Positions 16,453 through 24,986 are shown, counted from the stretch's first letter. The stretch: DNA of 64,000 nt from Pseudomonas pergaminensis (GCF_024112395.2 NZ_CP078013.2:3658001-3722000); one strand, 5' to 3'. Notes: generated by a model from the sequence alone, not told the origin. Numbers and translations are program-made.

Positions 16453-18267
16453 ATGCTTCGCACATTGCGCGGTATTCCGTTGCTCGGTTGCCTGTTGGGC
16501 AGCCTTGGCTGCCACGGGCAACCCCCCGCCCCGCCGCCGATCCCCAAGGGCGACTACAGCGCGATCATCCGCTACCTGCAAACCCGGATTCCCCGCGACA
16601 TGGCCCAGGCCAATGTGCCCGGTTTGTCGATTGCCCTGGTCAACGGCCAGGAGTTGATCTGGGCCCGTGGGTTCGGCATGGCCGACAAAGCTCTGGGCCT
16701 GCCGGTAACGCCGAACACCGCCTTCCGTGCCGGTGCGATCTCCAAGCTGCTCACCGCCAGCGCTGCCCTGCAACTGGTTGAACAGCAGCGGCTGGCACTG
16801 GATGCCCCAATCCAGCAGACCTTGCGCGAGTTCTATGTGCGCTCGCGCTTCCACACCGACCAGCAGGCCGCTGACCGTGACATCACCTTGCGGCGCCTGC
16901 TCAGCCATCAATCCGGCTTGCCCAGTGAACACCTGCGCGACCTGCGCAACAGCTTCGCCATGGGGCAGATGCCCATGCGCGTGTCCGGCGTTTGGCTGAG
17001 CACACCGCCTGGCACGCAGGTGGCGTATTCCAACCTGGGTTATGCGCTGGTGGGCGCAGCCATCGAGCGCAGCAGTGGCAAGGACTTTGAAACCCAGCTG
17101 CAACACAGTTTGCTCAAGCCACTGGAGATGCACCACACGAGTTTTGTCGGCACCGCCGCGCAAGTAGGCTATCGCGCCCAGGGCTATCAGGAGGGCATCG
17201 CCAGCACCGATGCACAGGTGCGCGACCTGGCCGCCGGTGGCGCGTGGGCCAGCCCCAAGGACCTCAGCCATTACGTGCAGATGCTGTTCGGCGAAGGCCT
17301 GTACAAGGGCGATCGGGTGATGGCCCGTCGTTCCATCGATGAAATGTTCACCCAGCAGAACACCGGCAACGCCCTCGACTTCGATTGCCAGATCGGCCTG
17401 GCGTGGTTCCTGGCGCCGTGCGGTGACGAGCCGATCGGCCCTGGGATTCGCACCTACCAGCACAGCGGCGGCGGCGATGACTTTGCCGCACAACTGACCC
17501 TGCTGCCCGACCAGCAACTGGCGGTGATCATCATGGCCAACGACAGCAATGCCGAAGACCTGGTCGCCACACTGGCCACCGACACCCTGCGCCTGATGCT
17601 CCAGGCCCACACCGGCGAGCCCGTGTGCAGCGACGACTGCCAGGCGCCCCGCCATGGGCTCAAGTTGCGCCAGGTGCCGGCTGCCATCGACCGCCAGCGC
17701 CTGGCCGGGTTCTACGCGACTGCCTGGGGCGTGTTCCGCATTCGCGATGACGCCAATCGGCTGCACGGCGAACTCGCCGGCTATGACTTCGAGCTGCTGC
17801 GTGACGATCACGGCTGGCTGCGTGCGCAAAAAAAGGTCCTGGGTTTCTGGCTCAAGGACCTCGGTGAGCTCGGCCGCATACAACTCGACGTGATCACCGT
17901 GCAAGGCCGGCAGATGCTCACCGCGCGCAGCCACGGGCAGCGCATCGCCATCGGTGAACGCATCCAGCCACCGCCGCTGCCCATGGCCTGGGCCGACACC
18001 GTCGGCACTTACCAAGTGCTCAACACCCATGAACCCGACGCGCCGTTGAGCGGCATCAGCGTGCGCCTGGAAGACGGCTTCCTGGTGATCCGCGGCCAAC
18101 TGCATGACGAACCGCTGACCGACTACATCCTGCTGCCCGTGGACAACGCCCACGCCGTACTCGCCGGCAACGGCTATGGCCTGGGCGACACCGTCAGCCG
18201 CCAAGTCAACGGCCTGAGCGCCTCGGGCTACTCCTTCAAACGCACCCATCCACCCCTGAGTTTCTAA
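16453..18267 (+). CDS. Serine-hydrolase (beta-lactamase fold) homologue lacking the catalytic serine
   Basis: A 604-residue exported protein. Residues 1-20 (MLRTLRGIPLLGCLLGSLGC) are a signal peptide ending at a weakly lipobox-like Cys, so it may be a lipoprotein. Residues about 35-400 have the class C beta-lactamase/DD-peptidase fold with Y192-S-N and H337-S-G. The first motif, normally SxxK, reads A95-I-S-K: the nucleophilic serine is replaced by alanine (codon GCG at 16735-16737). About 200 further residues form a C-terminal domain of beta-rich type. If the reading is right, this is a pseudoenzyme, perhaps binding peptidoglycan or a partner. It is 5 bp upstream of a MipA/OmpV gene, and MipA-type proteins are linked to murein-processing complexes. 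Confidence 0.85.
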   Translation: MLRTLRGIPLLGCLLGSLGCHGQPPAPPPIPKGDYSAIIRYLQTRIPRDMAQANVPGLSIALVNGQELIWARGFGMADKALGLPVTPNTAFRAGAISKLLTASAALQLVEQQRLALDAPIQQTLREFYVRSRFHTDQQAADRDITLRRLLSHQSGLPSEHLRDLRNSFAMGQMPMRVSGVWLSTPPGTQVAYSNLGYALVGAAIERSSGKDFETQLQHSLLKPLEMHHTSFVGTAAQVGYRAQGYQEGIASTDAQVRDLAAGGAWASPKDLSHYVQMLFGEGLYKGDRVMARRSIDEMFTQQNTGNALDFDCQIGLAWFLAPCGDEPIGPGIRTYQHSGGGDDFAAQLTLLPDQQLAVIIMANDSNAEDLVATLATDTLRLMLQAHTGEPVCSDDCQAPRHGLKLRQVPAAIDRQRLAGFYATAWGVFRIRDDANRLHGELAGYDFELLRDDHGWLRAQKKVLGFWLKDLGELGRIQLDVITVQGRQMLTARSHGQRIAIGERIQPPPLPMAWADTVGTYQVLNTHEPDAPLSGISVRLEDGFLVIRGQLHDEPLTDYILLPVDNAHAVLAGNGYGLGDTVSRQVNGLSASGYSFKRTHPPLSF

Positions 18268-18272
18268 CCCCC

Positions 18273-19076
18273 ATGAAAACCCTGATGCCCTCCAAACACC
18301 TCTGCCTGTCCATCACCTCACTGTGCTTGCTCGCAGGCGCCAACCCAGTGCTGGCCGAGGACTGGACCTACACCCTCAAGGCCGGCGTGGCCAACCTGCC
18401 ACGCTACAGCGGCAGCGACGAACGCATGACCGCGCCCATTTTCGGCGGGGCCGTCGTCAGCCCCTGGGGAATCTTCCTCGACACCGACAAAGGCCTGGGC
18501 TGGGGCTACGAAGGCAATGCCTTGAGCTTCAGTGCCTACGTCGGCGCCAGCGCCTCACGCAAGGACAAGAACGAGTCAATGCACGCCGGCTCCAAGCGCC
18601 TCAAGGGCATGGGCGAAATCAAGTCACGCCCGCAAGTGGGCGTGAGTGCCAGCTACAACCTCGGCAGCGCAATTGTCGGCGCCACCCTGGAACATGCACT
18701 CAAGGAAGATGACCACAAAGACAGTGGCAAGGCGTTCACCCATTTGGAACTGAGCCTGGGCACGAACCTTTACGAAGGCCGCTACGGCTCCGTGGATGCC
18801 AGCCTCAGCAGCCATTTTGGCGACCGCGACTACCTGCAGACCTGGTACGGCGTCACCACCGGCCAAGCCGCCCGCAGCCGCTTCAAAGCCTACAAGGCTG
18901 GCGCCGGCAACATCAGCAACGGCCTGAACCTGTCGTGGAGCCTGCCCATCAGCGAACACACCCAGTTCTCGACCTTGCTGGACGTACAATACCTGGCGGA
19001 CGAAGCCGGCAAGAGCCCCATTGTGGAGCGACGGTTGCAGACCTCAGTGATGGGCGTTTTGGAATACACCTTCTGA
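18273..19076 (+). CDS. MipA/OmpV-family outer-membrane protein
   Basis: A 267-residue outer-membrane beta-barrel. A signal peptide (CLSITSLCLLAGANPVLA) precedes EDWTYTLKAGVANLPRYSGS, the MipA/OmpV opening, and the chain ends in VMGVLEYTF, with the C-terminal Phe recognised by the Bam machinery. MipA of E. coli bridges a lytic transglycosylase and a penicillin-binding protein; OmpV-like members are less defined. It starts 5 bp after the serine-hydrolase homologue, so the two are co-translated. Downstream lies a perfect hairpin and then a long repeat-filled gap before a convergent two-component system. Confidence 0.9.
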   Translation: MKTLMPSKHLCLSITSLCLLAGANPVLAEDWTYTLKAGVANLPRYSGSDERMTAPIFGGAVVSPWGIFLDTDKGLGWGYEGNALSFSAYVGASASRKDKNESMHAGSKRLKGMGEIKSRPQVGVSASYNLGSAIVGATLEHALKEDDHKDSGKAFTHLELSLGTNLYEGRYGSVDASLSSHFGDRDYLQTWYGVTTGQAARSRFKAYKAGAGNISNGLNLSWSLPISEHTQFSTLLDVQYLADEAGKSPIVERRLQTSVMGVLEYTF

Positions 19077-19097
19077 CCGGGTAACCCAATCAAACAC

Positions 19098-19125
19098 TGT
19101 AGGTGCTGGCTTGCCAGCACCTACA
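19098..19125. terminator. Perfect hairpin after mipA-like gene
   Basis: TGTAGGTGCTGGC (19098-19110) and GCCAGCACCTACA (19113-19125) are perfectly complementary with a 2-nt gap. The sequence is a REP derivative and lies 22 bp after the stop codon. It has no T-run, so termination is an inference. Confidence 0.6.
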
Positions 19126-19165
19126 AAACCGAGTACCCACCGGTACCCACGATGCGAAGCGAGCC

Positions 19166-19243
19166 GCTCTTGCTCTTGCTCTTGCTCTTGCTCTTGCTCT
19201 TGCTCTTGCTCTTGCTCTTGCTCTTGCTCTTGCTCTTGCTTTT
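19166..19243. repeat. Hexanucleotide microsatellite (GCTCTT)12
   Basis: Twelve perfect copies of GCTCTT run from 19166 to 19237, followed by one altered copy GCTTTT. The tract directly precedes the large repeat element at 19244-19513. The other two copies of the element carry much shorter related tracts, so this one has probably expanded by replication slippage. Confidence 0.95.
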
Positions 19244-19513
19244 GATCTTAGGCGCCCCGTCAAACACGCTGGCCGGAATTCGACAGGGATTTGGGGGGTA
19301 AACCGGCAGGGATGCCGGTTTAGCCGCCCCGCGCCATGGATGGCGCGTGGCGGCGGCCCCCCAAATCACTGTCGGATTACGGGCACACCGAGCCTAGGCG
19401 AGGTGCCGAGTGTTGGGGCAAGAGCCCTTTGCTTACTTTGGGGCTTTTCCAAAGTGAGCCGCCGTAAGGGCGGAACCAATAGAAGCCTTTACCTAAATAA
19501 CGGATATGTACCC
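19244..19513 (+). repeat. Large intergenic repeat element, copy A, with three-way-junction palindrome
   Basis: Reading from GATCTTAGGCGCCCCGTC to the ACGGATATGTACCC end, this element recurs at 28532-28732 (reverse, with an internal deletion) and 28937-29205. Outer arms 19281-19298 and 19357-19374 pair with 17 of 18 matches and enclose two hairpins: 19299-19308 with 19313-19322 (perfect, 10 bp) and 19324-19353 (CCGCC/GGCGG around GCGCCAT/ATGGCGC). The downstream half contains the conserved GGGCACACCGAGCCTAGGCG and a CTTTTCCAAAGTGAGCCGCC region. No credible protein is encoded. The function is unknown. Confidence 0.85.
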
Positions 19514-19529
19514 GATCAGATCCAGCATC

Positions 19530-19931
19530 CAGGTCGGTTGTCAGGTCGCCTTCGCAGGCAAGCCAGCTCCCACATTTGGATCGCGGGGCGACAGTTAGTT
19601 TGTGGTCGGCTGTCAGGCCGCCTTCGCAGGCAAGCCAGCTCCCACATTTGGATCGCGGGGCGACAGTTAGTTTGTGGTCGGCTGTTAGGCCGCCTTCGCA
19701 GGCAAGCCAGCTCCCACATTTCGATTGCGGGGTGATAGTTAGATTGTGGTCGGCAGTCGGGCCGCCTTCGCAGGCAAGCTAGCTCCCACATTTTTAGATC
19801 GCGGGGCTACAGTTAGAGCGTGGTCGGCAGTCAGGCCGCCTTCGCAGGCAAGCCAGCCCCCACATTTTGAATCGCGGGGCAACAGTTAGAGAGTGATCGG
19901 CAGTCAGGCCGCCATCGCAGCAAGCCAGCGC
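19530..19931. repeat. 72-bp tandem array of REP-derived units, about 5-6 copies
   Basis: The segment CGCCTTCGCAGGCAAGCCAG recurs with starts near 19551, 19623, 19695, 19767, 19841 and, degenerate, 19914. The spacing is 72, 72, 72, 74 and 73 bp. The rest of each unit (CTCCCACATTTGGATCGCGG, then a CAGTTAG...TGGTCGGC part) is also repeated. Units are head to tail, each holding one REP arm, unlike the inverted pairs elsewhere. With 19077-19530 this makes an 855-bp stretch without a gene. The last unit abuts the stop codon of the sensor kinase. Confidence 0.9.
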
Positions 19932-21215
19932 CTACAGTGACTCGGCATACGCCCAAGTCATCCGAAACGACGCCCCACCCCATTCCGAATCCAGCACCTG
20001 CACCTGGCCGCCATGCCACTGCGACACCCGCTGCACCAACGCCAAACCCAGCCCAAAGCCACCCGTGCGACGATCACGGCTAGCGTCCAAACGCATAAAG
20101 GGCTGGAAGATCTTCGCACGGCCTTCCTCCGGCACACCCGGCCCGTCGTCACACACCCGCACTTCATAGCCACTGCCAAACTTGACCAACGACACTTCGA
20201 CGCGGCGGTCGGCATAGCGAATAGCATTGCGCAACAGGTTGATCACCGCACGTGCCATAAAGCGCGGTTCGATCTGGATAAAATCCACCTCGCACGTGCG
20301 CAACGACAGCTGGATACCCGCCGCCTCGGCCTCCAGGGCCACGCTGCCAATCACACTGTCGAGCCAGCTGTGGGCCTCGATGCGCTCGCGGGTGACCTGG
20401 GTGGCGCCGCGCTCCAGGCTGGCGTAGGTGAGCAGTTCGGACACCATTTCTTCCAGCTCACCCAGGTCGGCGTACATGTCGGCGATCAATTCGCCGCGCT
20501 GACGCGGGTCGGTTTGTTGCTTGAGTTGGTCGAGCTCGAACGACAGCCGCGCAATCGGCGTGCGCAGTTCGTGGGACACGGCGTTGGTGAGTTCGCGCTG
20601 GTTGGCGATCAGGCTTTCGATGCGCTCGGCCATCTGGTTGAAGTGCCCGGCCAGTTCGCGCACGGTGGAGCGGCGTGGCAGCAGGATGCGCGAACTCAGG
20701 TCGTTGTCACCGAACCGTTGCGCCGCCAGGCGAATATGCTCCAGGTCGCGCCAATGCGGGCGCACCCAGAAATACAGCACGATCGCCAGGCTCAGCCCCA
20801 GCAGGCTGTAGGCCCACAGGTACAGCCATTTGGGTTCTTCGGGCAGCTTGATATTAAGCAGTTGCGGGCCGCCATCGATATTGGCGATAAACTCCATGAA
20901 GTCGCCCCGCACCACCAACTGCCCGGCCGCCAGCAACTGTTGCTCACGCTGATCAAGCGCAAGTTCATCGCGCTGCACCAGCTTGAGGTGCAGGCCGTAA
21001 TGGGGTTGCAGCTCGGCCAGGCGTGCCTGACGGGCGTCACCCAGCAAGGGCCGCAACTGCTCGACCAAACCATAGGCCGGCCCGCGCAAGGCTTCGCGGT
21101 TATAGGTTTCATTGGCTTCGGGCAGTAACTCATCGAAGGTGTAGTTGACCAGCCAGATCGCTCCCGCCAGGCCCAGCGCCAGGATGATGTACAGGCGGAT
21201 ATAGAGCCGCAGCAT
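19932..21215 (-). CDS. Sensor histidine kinase, RstB-like
   Basis: A 427-residue inner-membrane kinase. A transmembrane helix at about residues 5-26, a periplasmic sensor of about 110 residues, and a second helix (LYLWAYSLLGLSLAIVLYFW) precede a HAMP region. The HisKA box is ELTNAVSHELRTPIARLSFE with the phospho-accepting His, followed by the N box (NLLRNAIRYADRR), CDDGPGVP, and GGFGLGLALV. The layout and sequence resemble RstB of enterobacteria, but the signal is unknown. Its ATG directly abuts the stop of the response regulator gene. It is convergent with the hydrolase-MipA pair, which may or may not be its target. Confidence 0.92.
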   Translation of the reverse strand: MLRLYIRLYIILALGLAGAIWLVNYTFDELLPEANETYNREALRGPAYGLVEQLRPLLGDARQARLAELQPHYGLHLKLVQRDELALDQREQQLLAAGQLVVRGDFMEFIANIDGGPQLLNIKLPEEPKWLYLWAYSLLGLSLAIVLYFWVRPHWRDLEHIRLAAQRFGDNDLSSRILLPRRSTVRELAGHFNQMAERIESLIANQRELTNAVSHELRTPIARLSFELDQLKQQTDPRQRGELIADMYADLGELEEMVSELLTYASLERGATQVTRERIEAHSWLDSVIGSVALEAEAAGIQLSLRTCEVDFIQIEPRFMARAVINLLRNAIRYADRRVEVSLVKFGSGYEVRVCDDGPGVPEEGRAKIFQPFMRLDASRDRRTGGFGLGLALVQRVSQWHGGQVQVLDSEWGGASFRMTWAYAESL

Positions 21216-21923
21216 CTATGCCTCCCACGCGAATGGGTTGAACAGGTAGCCCCTGCCCCATATGGTCTTGATGCACACCGGCTCGCGGGGGTTGTCGTTG
21301 AGTTTGCCGCGCAGCTTGCTGATGTACACATCGACGCTGCGGTTGAGCCCATCGAAAGCGATGCCGCGCATGCGGTTGAGGATGTCATCGCGGGACAGGA
21401 TCGTCCCCGAGTTGCTCGCCAGCAGCCACAGCAATTCAAACTCCATGGTGGTGAGGTCGATGGTGTCCTCCCCCAGGCTGACCACCCGGCAACTGCGATC
21501 GATGGCCAGCCGCCCGAAGGCCAACGACCCGCGCACGGTCGGCTCCGGTGCCTGGCGCCGTTGCAGGGCGCGCAGGCGGGCCAGCAGAACCGGCGGCTTG
21601 ATCGGCTTGATCACATAGTCGTCGGCCCCGGACTCCAGGCCGAGGATATGGTCCAGGTCGTCTTCCTTGGCCGTAAGGATCACGATCGGCGTGTCGGACA
21701 CTGCGCGAATCCCTCGGCACACATGCAGGCCGCTCTGGCCGGGCAGCATCAGGTCGAGCACGACGATCTTCGGCTTGAAGTCCAGGAACGCGGCCAGGGC
21801 TTCGTCGCCCCGATGCTCCACGCGCACCTCGAAACCATGCTGCGACAGGAAGTGCGCAATCAGCCCCGCCAGTTTTTCGTCGTCCTCAACGAGCAACACC
21901 TTGCCCAGTCCCAGGTTTTCCAT
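21216..21923 (-). CDS. OmpR-type response regulator, RstA-like
   Basis: A 235-residue response regulator. The receiver domain (LGKVLLVEDDEKLAGLIAHF, phospho-acceptor Asp in KIVVLDLMLPGQSG, Lys in VILTAKEDD) is followed by an OmpR/PhoB winged helix with TTMEFELLWLLASNSGTILS and the RSVDVYISKLRGKLND recognition segment. It pairs with the adjacent kinase, the stop touching the kinase start codon. Targets are not visible here. The promoter region is the 157-bp gap shared with a divergent MFS gene. Confidence 0.93.
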   Translation of the reverse strand: MENLGLGKVLLVEDDEKLAGLIAHFLSQHGFEVRVEHRGDEALAAFLDFKPKIVVLDLMLPGQSGLHVCRGIRAVSDTPIVILTAKEDDLDHILGLESGADDYVIKPIKPPVLLARLRALQRRQAPEPTVRGSLAFGRLAIDRSCRVVSLGEDTIDLTTMEFELLWLLASNSGTILSRDDILNRMRGIAFDGLNRSVDVYISKLRGKLNDNPREPVCIKTIWGRGYLFNPFAWEA

Positions 21924-22080
21924 AAGTTCTCAGTGTGCAGACGCGGATTGAAGAGCGGGCATTATAGGTGGCAAGCTGGGCAACTAAAGTAGCTGGCCAG
22001 CACCGGCCGACGAAGCTTCATGCTTTTAAGAGTTTTTAACAAATAACCTGCAATCTTTAACGCCATGTACAGGGAGTTGT

Positions 22081-23280
22081 ATGCGCAAGGATTACCTGGC
22101 GTTTTTTGTTTCGCTGTTCCTGTCGCGGCTGGCGGACCAGATTCTGCTGTTTATCGTGCCGTTGATCGTATTCCAAACCACCCAGAGCGTTGCGTGGGCC
22201 GGGCTGGCGTTCTTTGTCGAGTCGCTGCCCCGCTACCTGGCGTTCCCGGTGTGCGGCGCGTTGTGCGACAAGTTCGCGCCGGTGCGCATCCTGCATATCA
22301 GCCAGGTTTACCGCGCGCTGGCGTGTGTACTGGCGGTCGCCTTGTATGGCGTGTTTGACGGTATCCACTGGATCGTGCTGCTGTCGGCCCTGTGCGGGGT
22401 GCTGACGACCCAGGGCATCATGGCGCGGGAAGTGCTGATGCCGCATATCTTCGAGCAGTACAGCTATGCCAAGACCCTCTCCTATTCACAGATCGCCGAC
22501 CAGAGCGGGCTGGTGCTGGGGCCCCTGGTGGCGGCGTTGATGCTTGAAGTATGGGCCTGGCACTGGGTAGTGCTGGGGGTGGCCGTGCTGTTCTTACTGG
22601 CCGACCTGGCGATGCGGATATGGCAACGCTCCAGCACGGTCAGCCTGGAGACCTTCGAGCAGCACCGGGATATCTGGCTGCGTCCGCTGAAGGTTGCTAT
22701 TGGCCATATCCGCAGCCTGCCGGAGTTGAAACGGGTCATTACCTTGGCTGTGGGCGTGAACCTGATCATCGGCGTCACGCTGGCCACGTCTGCGGCGATG
22801 GTGACCGGCCAGTTTGCACAGGACAAGGACACCTACGCCCTGCTGCAGGCAGCCGGCGCACTGGTGACGATCGGGATTCTGTTTTACCTGGCGCGGGCGG
22901 GCCTGCCCTTGAAGGTGCTGGGCGGCGTGTCGTATTCGATGATCGGCGTGGGTGCAGTGATCATGGCGGCCAGCCCCGGCGTGTGGTTGTACGCTGTGGG
23001 TTTCCTGCTGGTCACCGGCTTTGACAAGATGTTCAACGTCTACCTGCGCAGCACCCGTCAGCGCGTGATCCCCGTGCAGGACTTTGGCAAGACCGTGGGC
23101 GTGATCACCCTGCTCAACAACCTGCCGCAACCCTTGGCAGGCCTGGCAGTTGCGCTGCTGGCGGCGCCGTTGGGCACGCAGTCGGTGATCCTGCTGCTGG
23201 CCGGAATCACCGCGTTGCTAGGCGTGGCCGTCGCCTCAGGCTGGCACGCCACTGTGAAAGCGGAACTCGATGTCGGGTGA
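22081..23280 (+). CDS. MFS transporter
   Basis: A 399-residue inner-membrane protein with about twelve helices and major facilitator features (FFVSLFLSRLADQILLFIVP at the start, CGALCDKFAPVR as the cytoplasmic A-motif-like loop). It resembles the exporter branch that includes EntS-like siderophore efflux proteins, but no siderophore gene is nearby, so the substrate is not assigned. GGGAG 5 nt upstream supports the start. It is divergent from the RstA-like gene, and its last 45 bp overlap the 3' end of miaE. Confidence 0.85.
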   Translation: MRKDYLAFFVSLFLSRLADQILLFIVPLIVFQTTQSVAWAGLAFFVESLPRYLAFPVCGALCDKFAPVRILHISQVYRALACVLAVALYGVFDGIHWIVLLSALCGVLTTQGIMAREVLMPHIFEQYSYAKTLSYSQIADQSGLVLGPLVAALMLEVWAWHWVVLGVAVLFLLADLAMRIWQRSSTVSLETFEQHRDIWLRPLKVAIGHIRSLPELKRVITLAVGVNLIIGVTLATSAAMVTGQFAQDKDTYALLQAAGALVTIGILFYLARAGLPLKVLGGVSYSMIGVGAVIMAASPGVWLYAVGFLLVTGFDKMFNVYLRSTRQRVIPVQDFGKTVGVITLLNNLPQPLAGLAVALLAAPLGTQSVILLLAGITALLGVAVASGWHATVKAELDVG

Positions 23281-23838
23281 CTCGATCAGTTCCTGCTCCG
23301 CCGCCCTCACCCGCTCGATCACCTGGGCGATGTCCTTGGCGTCACCGTACTGGTACGCCAACTTCAGGTAGCCCTGGAAGTGCCGGGCCTCGCTTTTCAG
23401 CAGGCCAAAGTAAAACTTGCCAAGTTCTTCGTCCAAATGCGGCACCAGCGCTTCGAAACGCTCGCAACTGCGCGCTTCGATAAAGGCGCCGACCACCAGG
23501 GTGTCCACCAGCTTCACCGGCTCGTGGCTGCGCACCACTTTGCGCAAACCGGAGGCATAACGCCCGGCGTGCAGTTGGCGCAGTTCGACTTTGCGCTTTT
23601 TCATCAGGCGCATGACCTGTTCATGGTGCACCAGCTCTTCGCGGGCCAGGCGCGACATCATGTTGATCAGGTCGACATGGCCGTGGTACTTGGCGATCAG
23701 GCTCAAGGCGGTGCTGGCGGCTTTGAATTCGCAGTTCTTGTGGTCGATCAGCAGGGTGTCCTGATCGGCCAGCGCGGCCTGGACCCAGGCGTCAGGGGTG
23801 CGGCAACCGAGGAATTCGTGGATTTCTGGCAGGTTCAT
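23236..23838 (-). CDS. miaE: tRNA-(ms2io6A37) hydroxylase MiaE
   Basis: A 200-residue ferritin-like di-iron monooxygenase. Carboxylate and His ligands are visible in CEFKAASTALSLIAKYHGHV, REELVHHEQVMRLM and SCERFEALVPHLDEE, with the final LKSEARHFQGYLKLA helix. The enzyme hydroxylates the isopentenyl group of 2-methylthio-N6-isopentenyladenosine at position 37 of tRNA, using oxygen. The start at 23838 (MNLPEIHEFLGC) fits the family; a longer reading to 23907 adds non-homologous residues. Its 3' end overlaps the convergent MFS gene by 45 bp, an unusually deep overlap for two unrelated genes. Confidence 0.94.
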   Translation of the reverse strand: MNLPEIHEFLGCRTPDAWVQAALADQDTLLIDHKNCEFKAASTALSLIAKYHGHVDLINMMSRLAREELVHHEQVMRLMKKRKVELRQLHAGRYASGLRKVVRSHEPVKLVDTLVVGAFIEARSCERFEALVPHLDEELGKFYFGLLKSEARHFQGYLKLAYQYGDAKDIAQVIERVRAAEQELIESPDIEFRFHSGVPA

Positions 23839-23912
23839 CGGGCTCACGGGCAAAAGGATCACAAAAGGCCGGCGATTATACCGACCCCGCCGCAGACCAC
23901 CAGCCACCGGCC

Positions 23913-23955
23913 TTGATGTGCATCAACATGACGTGCGCCAGCCAGCAACTATAGT
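23913..23955 (+). promoter_or_regulatory. Anr/FNR box and -10 of the usp promoter
   Basis: TTGAT-GTGC-ATCAA (23913-23926) is a perfect Anr/FNR site centred at 23919.5. TATAGT (23950-23955) is a good -10, giving a start near 23961, so the box would be centred near -42, the classic class II activation position. The usp ATG follows at 23990. Confidence 0.85.
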
Positions 23956-23989
23956 TGTTCCAGGCCCACCCTTTTTGGAGATCCCGACC

Positions 23990-24853
23990 ATGCAAGCCAT
24001 CCGCAGCATCCTGGTGGTCATTGAGCCCGAGCATTCGGAAAGCCTGGCCCTCAAGCGTGCCAAGCTGATCGCCGGGGTCACCGGCGCGCACCTGCATTTG
24101 CTGGTCTGCGACAAGAAGCACGAGCACTCGGCGCTGCTGGCCCTGCTGAAGTCGGGCTTGCAGGAAGACGGCTACAGCGTCAGCACCGAGCAGGCGTGGA
24201 ATGACAGCCTGCATGAAACCATAATCGACGTGCAGCAAGCCGAAGGCTGTGGGCTGGTGATCAAACAGCACTTTCCAGACAGTCCGCTGAAAAAAGCCCT
24301 GCTCACGCCCGCCGACTGGAAATTGCTGCGCTACTGCCCGACGGCAGTGCTGCTGGTGAAGACGGCGACGCCGTGGATGGGCGGCGTGATCCTCGCGGCG
24401 ATCGATGTGGGCAACACCGATGGCGAGCACCGCTCCCTGCACAATTCGATCATTGACCATGGCTTTGATATCGCCAGCCTGGCCAAGGCGCAGTTGCACG
24501 TGATCAGCGCCCATCCGTCGCCGATGTTGTCGGCAGCGGACCCGACGTTCCAGCTCAAGGAAACCATCGAGGCGCGCTATCGCGAGCAATGCAAGGCGTT
24601 CCAGGCCGAGTTCGATGTGGACGACTCGCACCTGCATATCGAGGAAGGCCCGGCGGACGTGCTGATCCCCTTCGCGGCGCATAAATGGCAAGCGGCGGTG
24701 ACGATCATCGGCACCGTCGCGCGCACCGGGATTTCCGGGGCGCTGATCGGCAATACGGCGGAGGTGATACTGGATGCCGTGGAGAGTGACGTGCTGGTGC
24801 TAAAGCCACAGACGCTGATAGATCACTTGGAAGAACTGGCTACCAAGCCCTGA
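23990..24853 (+). CDS. Tandem universal stress protein (UspE-like)
   Basis: A 287-residue protein made of two Usp domains. The first begins MQAIRSILVVIEPEHSESLA and ends TAVLLVKTATPWMGG; the second runs from VILAAIDVGNTDGEHRSLHN to ESDVLVLKPQTLIDHL, with the nucleotide-binding-type GTVARTGISGALIGNTAEVI motif. Tandem Usp proteins in Pseudomonas support survival without oxygen. This fits the upstream Anr box, which indicates induction at low oxygen. GGAG 10 nt upstream of ATG supports the start; the longer in-frame reading from 23798 crosses miaE and the promoter and was rejected. Confidence 0.93.
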   Translation: MQAIRSILVVIEPEHSESLALKRAKLIAGVTGAHLHLLVCDKKHEHSALLALLKSGLQEDGYSVSTEQAWNDSLHETIIDVQQAEGCGLVIKQHFPDSPLKKALLTPADWKLLRYCPTAVLLVKTATPWMGGVILAAIDVGNTDGEHRSLHNSIIDHGFDIASLAKAQLHVISAHPSPMLSAADPTFQLKETIEARYREQCKAFQAEFDVDDSHLHIEEGPADVLIPFAAHKWQAAVTIIGTVARTGISGALIGNTAEVILDAVESDVLVLKPQTLIDHLEELATKP

Positions 24854-24882
24854 TAGCAAACCTTGCGGCAATGAAGATCTCC

Positions 24883-24971
24883 TGTGGGAGCGGGCTTGCT
24901 CGCGAATGCGGTGGTTCAGTAATTGATGATGTAACTGATAGACCGCATTCGCGAGCAAGCCCGCTCCCACA
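24883..24971. repeat. REPIN between usp and the DUF1289 gene
   Basis: The arms TGTGGGAGCGGGCTTGCTCG and its complement frame a middle with GAATGCGG/CCGCATTC. It is nearly identical to the unit at 9096-9185. It lies between convergent genes and may help end both transcripts. Confidence 0.9.
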
Positions 24972-24986
24972 TTTGGATGTGTGTTT

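Noticed and set aside
19103..19735. A frame encoding a long Leu-Ala repeat
   Set aside because: It translates the GCTCTT microsatellite and the repeat elements; there is no conserved protein.
19516..19791. Frames with repeated WELACLRRRPD-like segments
   Set aside because: These are translations of the 72-bp REP array. The same peptide appears wherever a REP is read.
19530..19931. CRISPR-like regular spacing
   Set aside because: The period is 72 bp but the supposed spacers are nearly identical to each other, there are no cas genes, and the repeat is a REP arm.
23236..23280. Possible frameshift making miaE and the MFS gene overlap by 45 bp
   Set aside because: Both C-termini look natural in family length, so the overlap seems real rather than an error.
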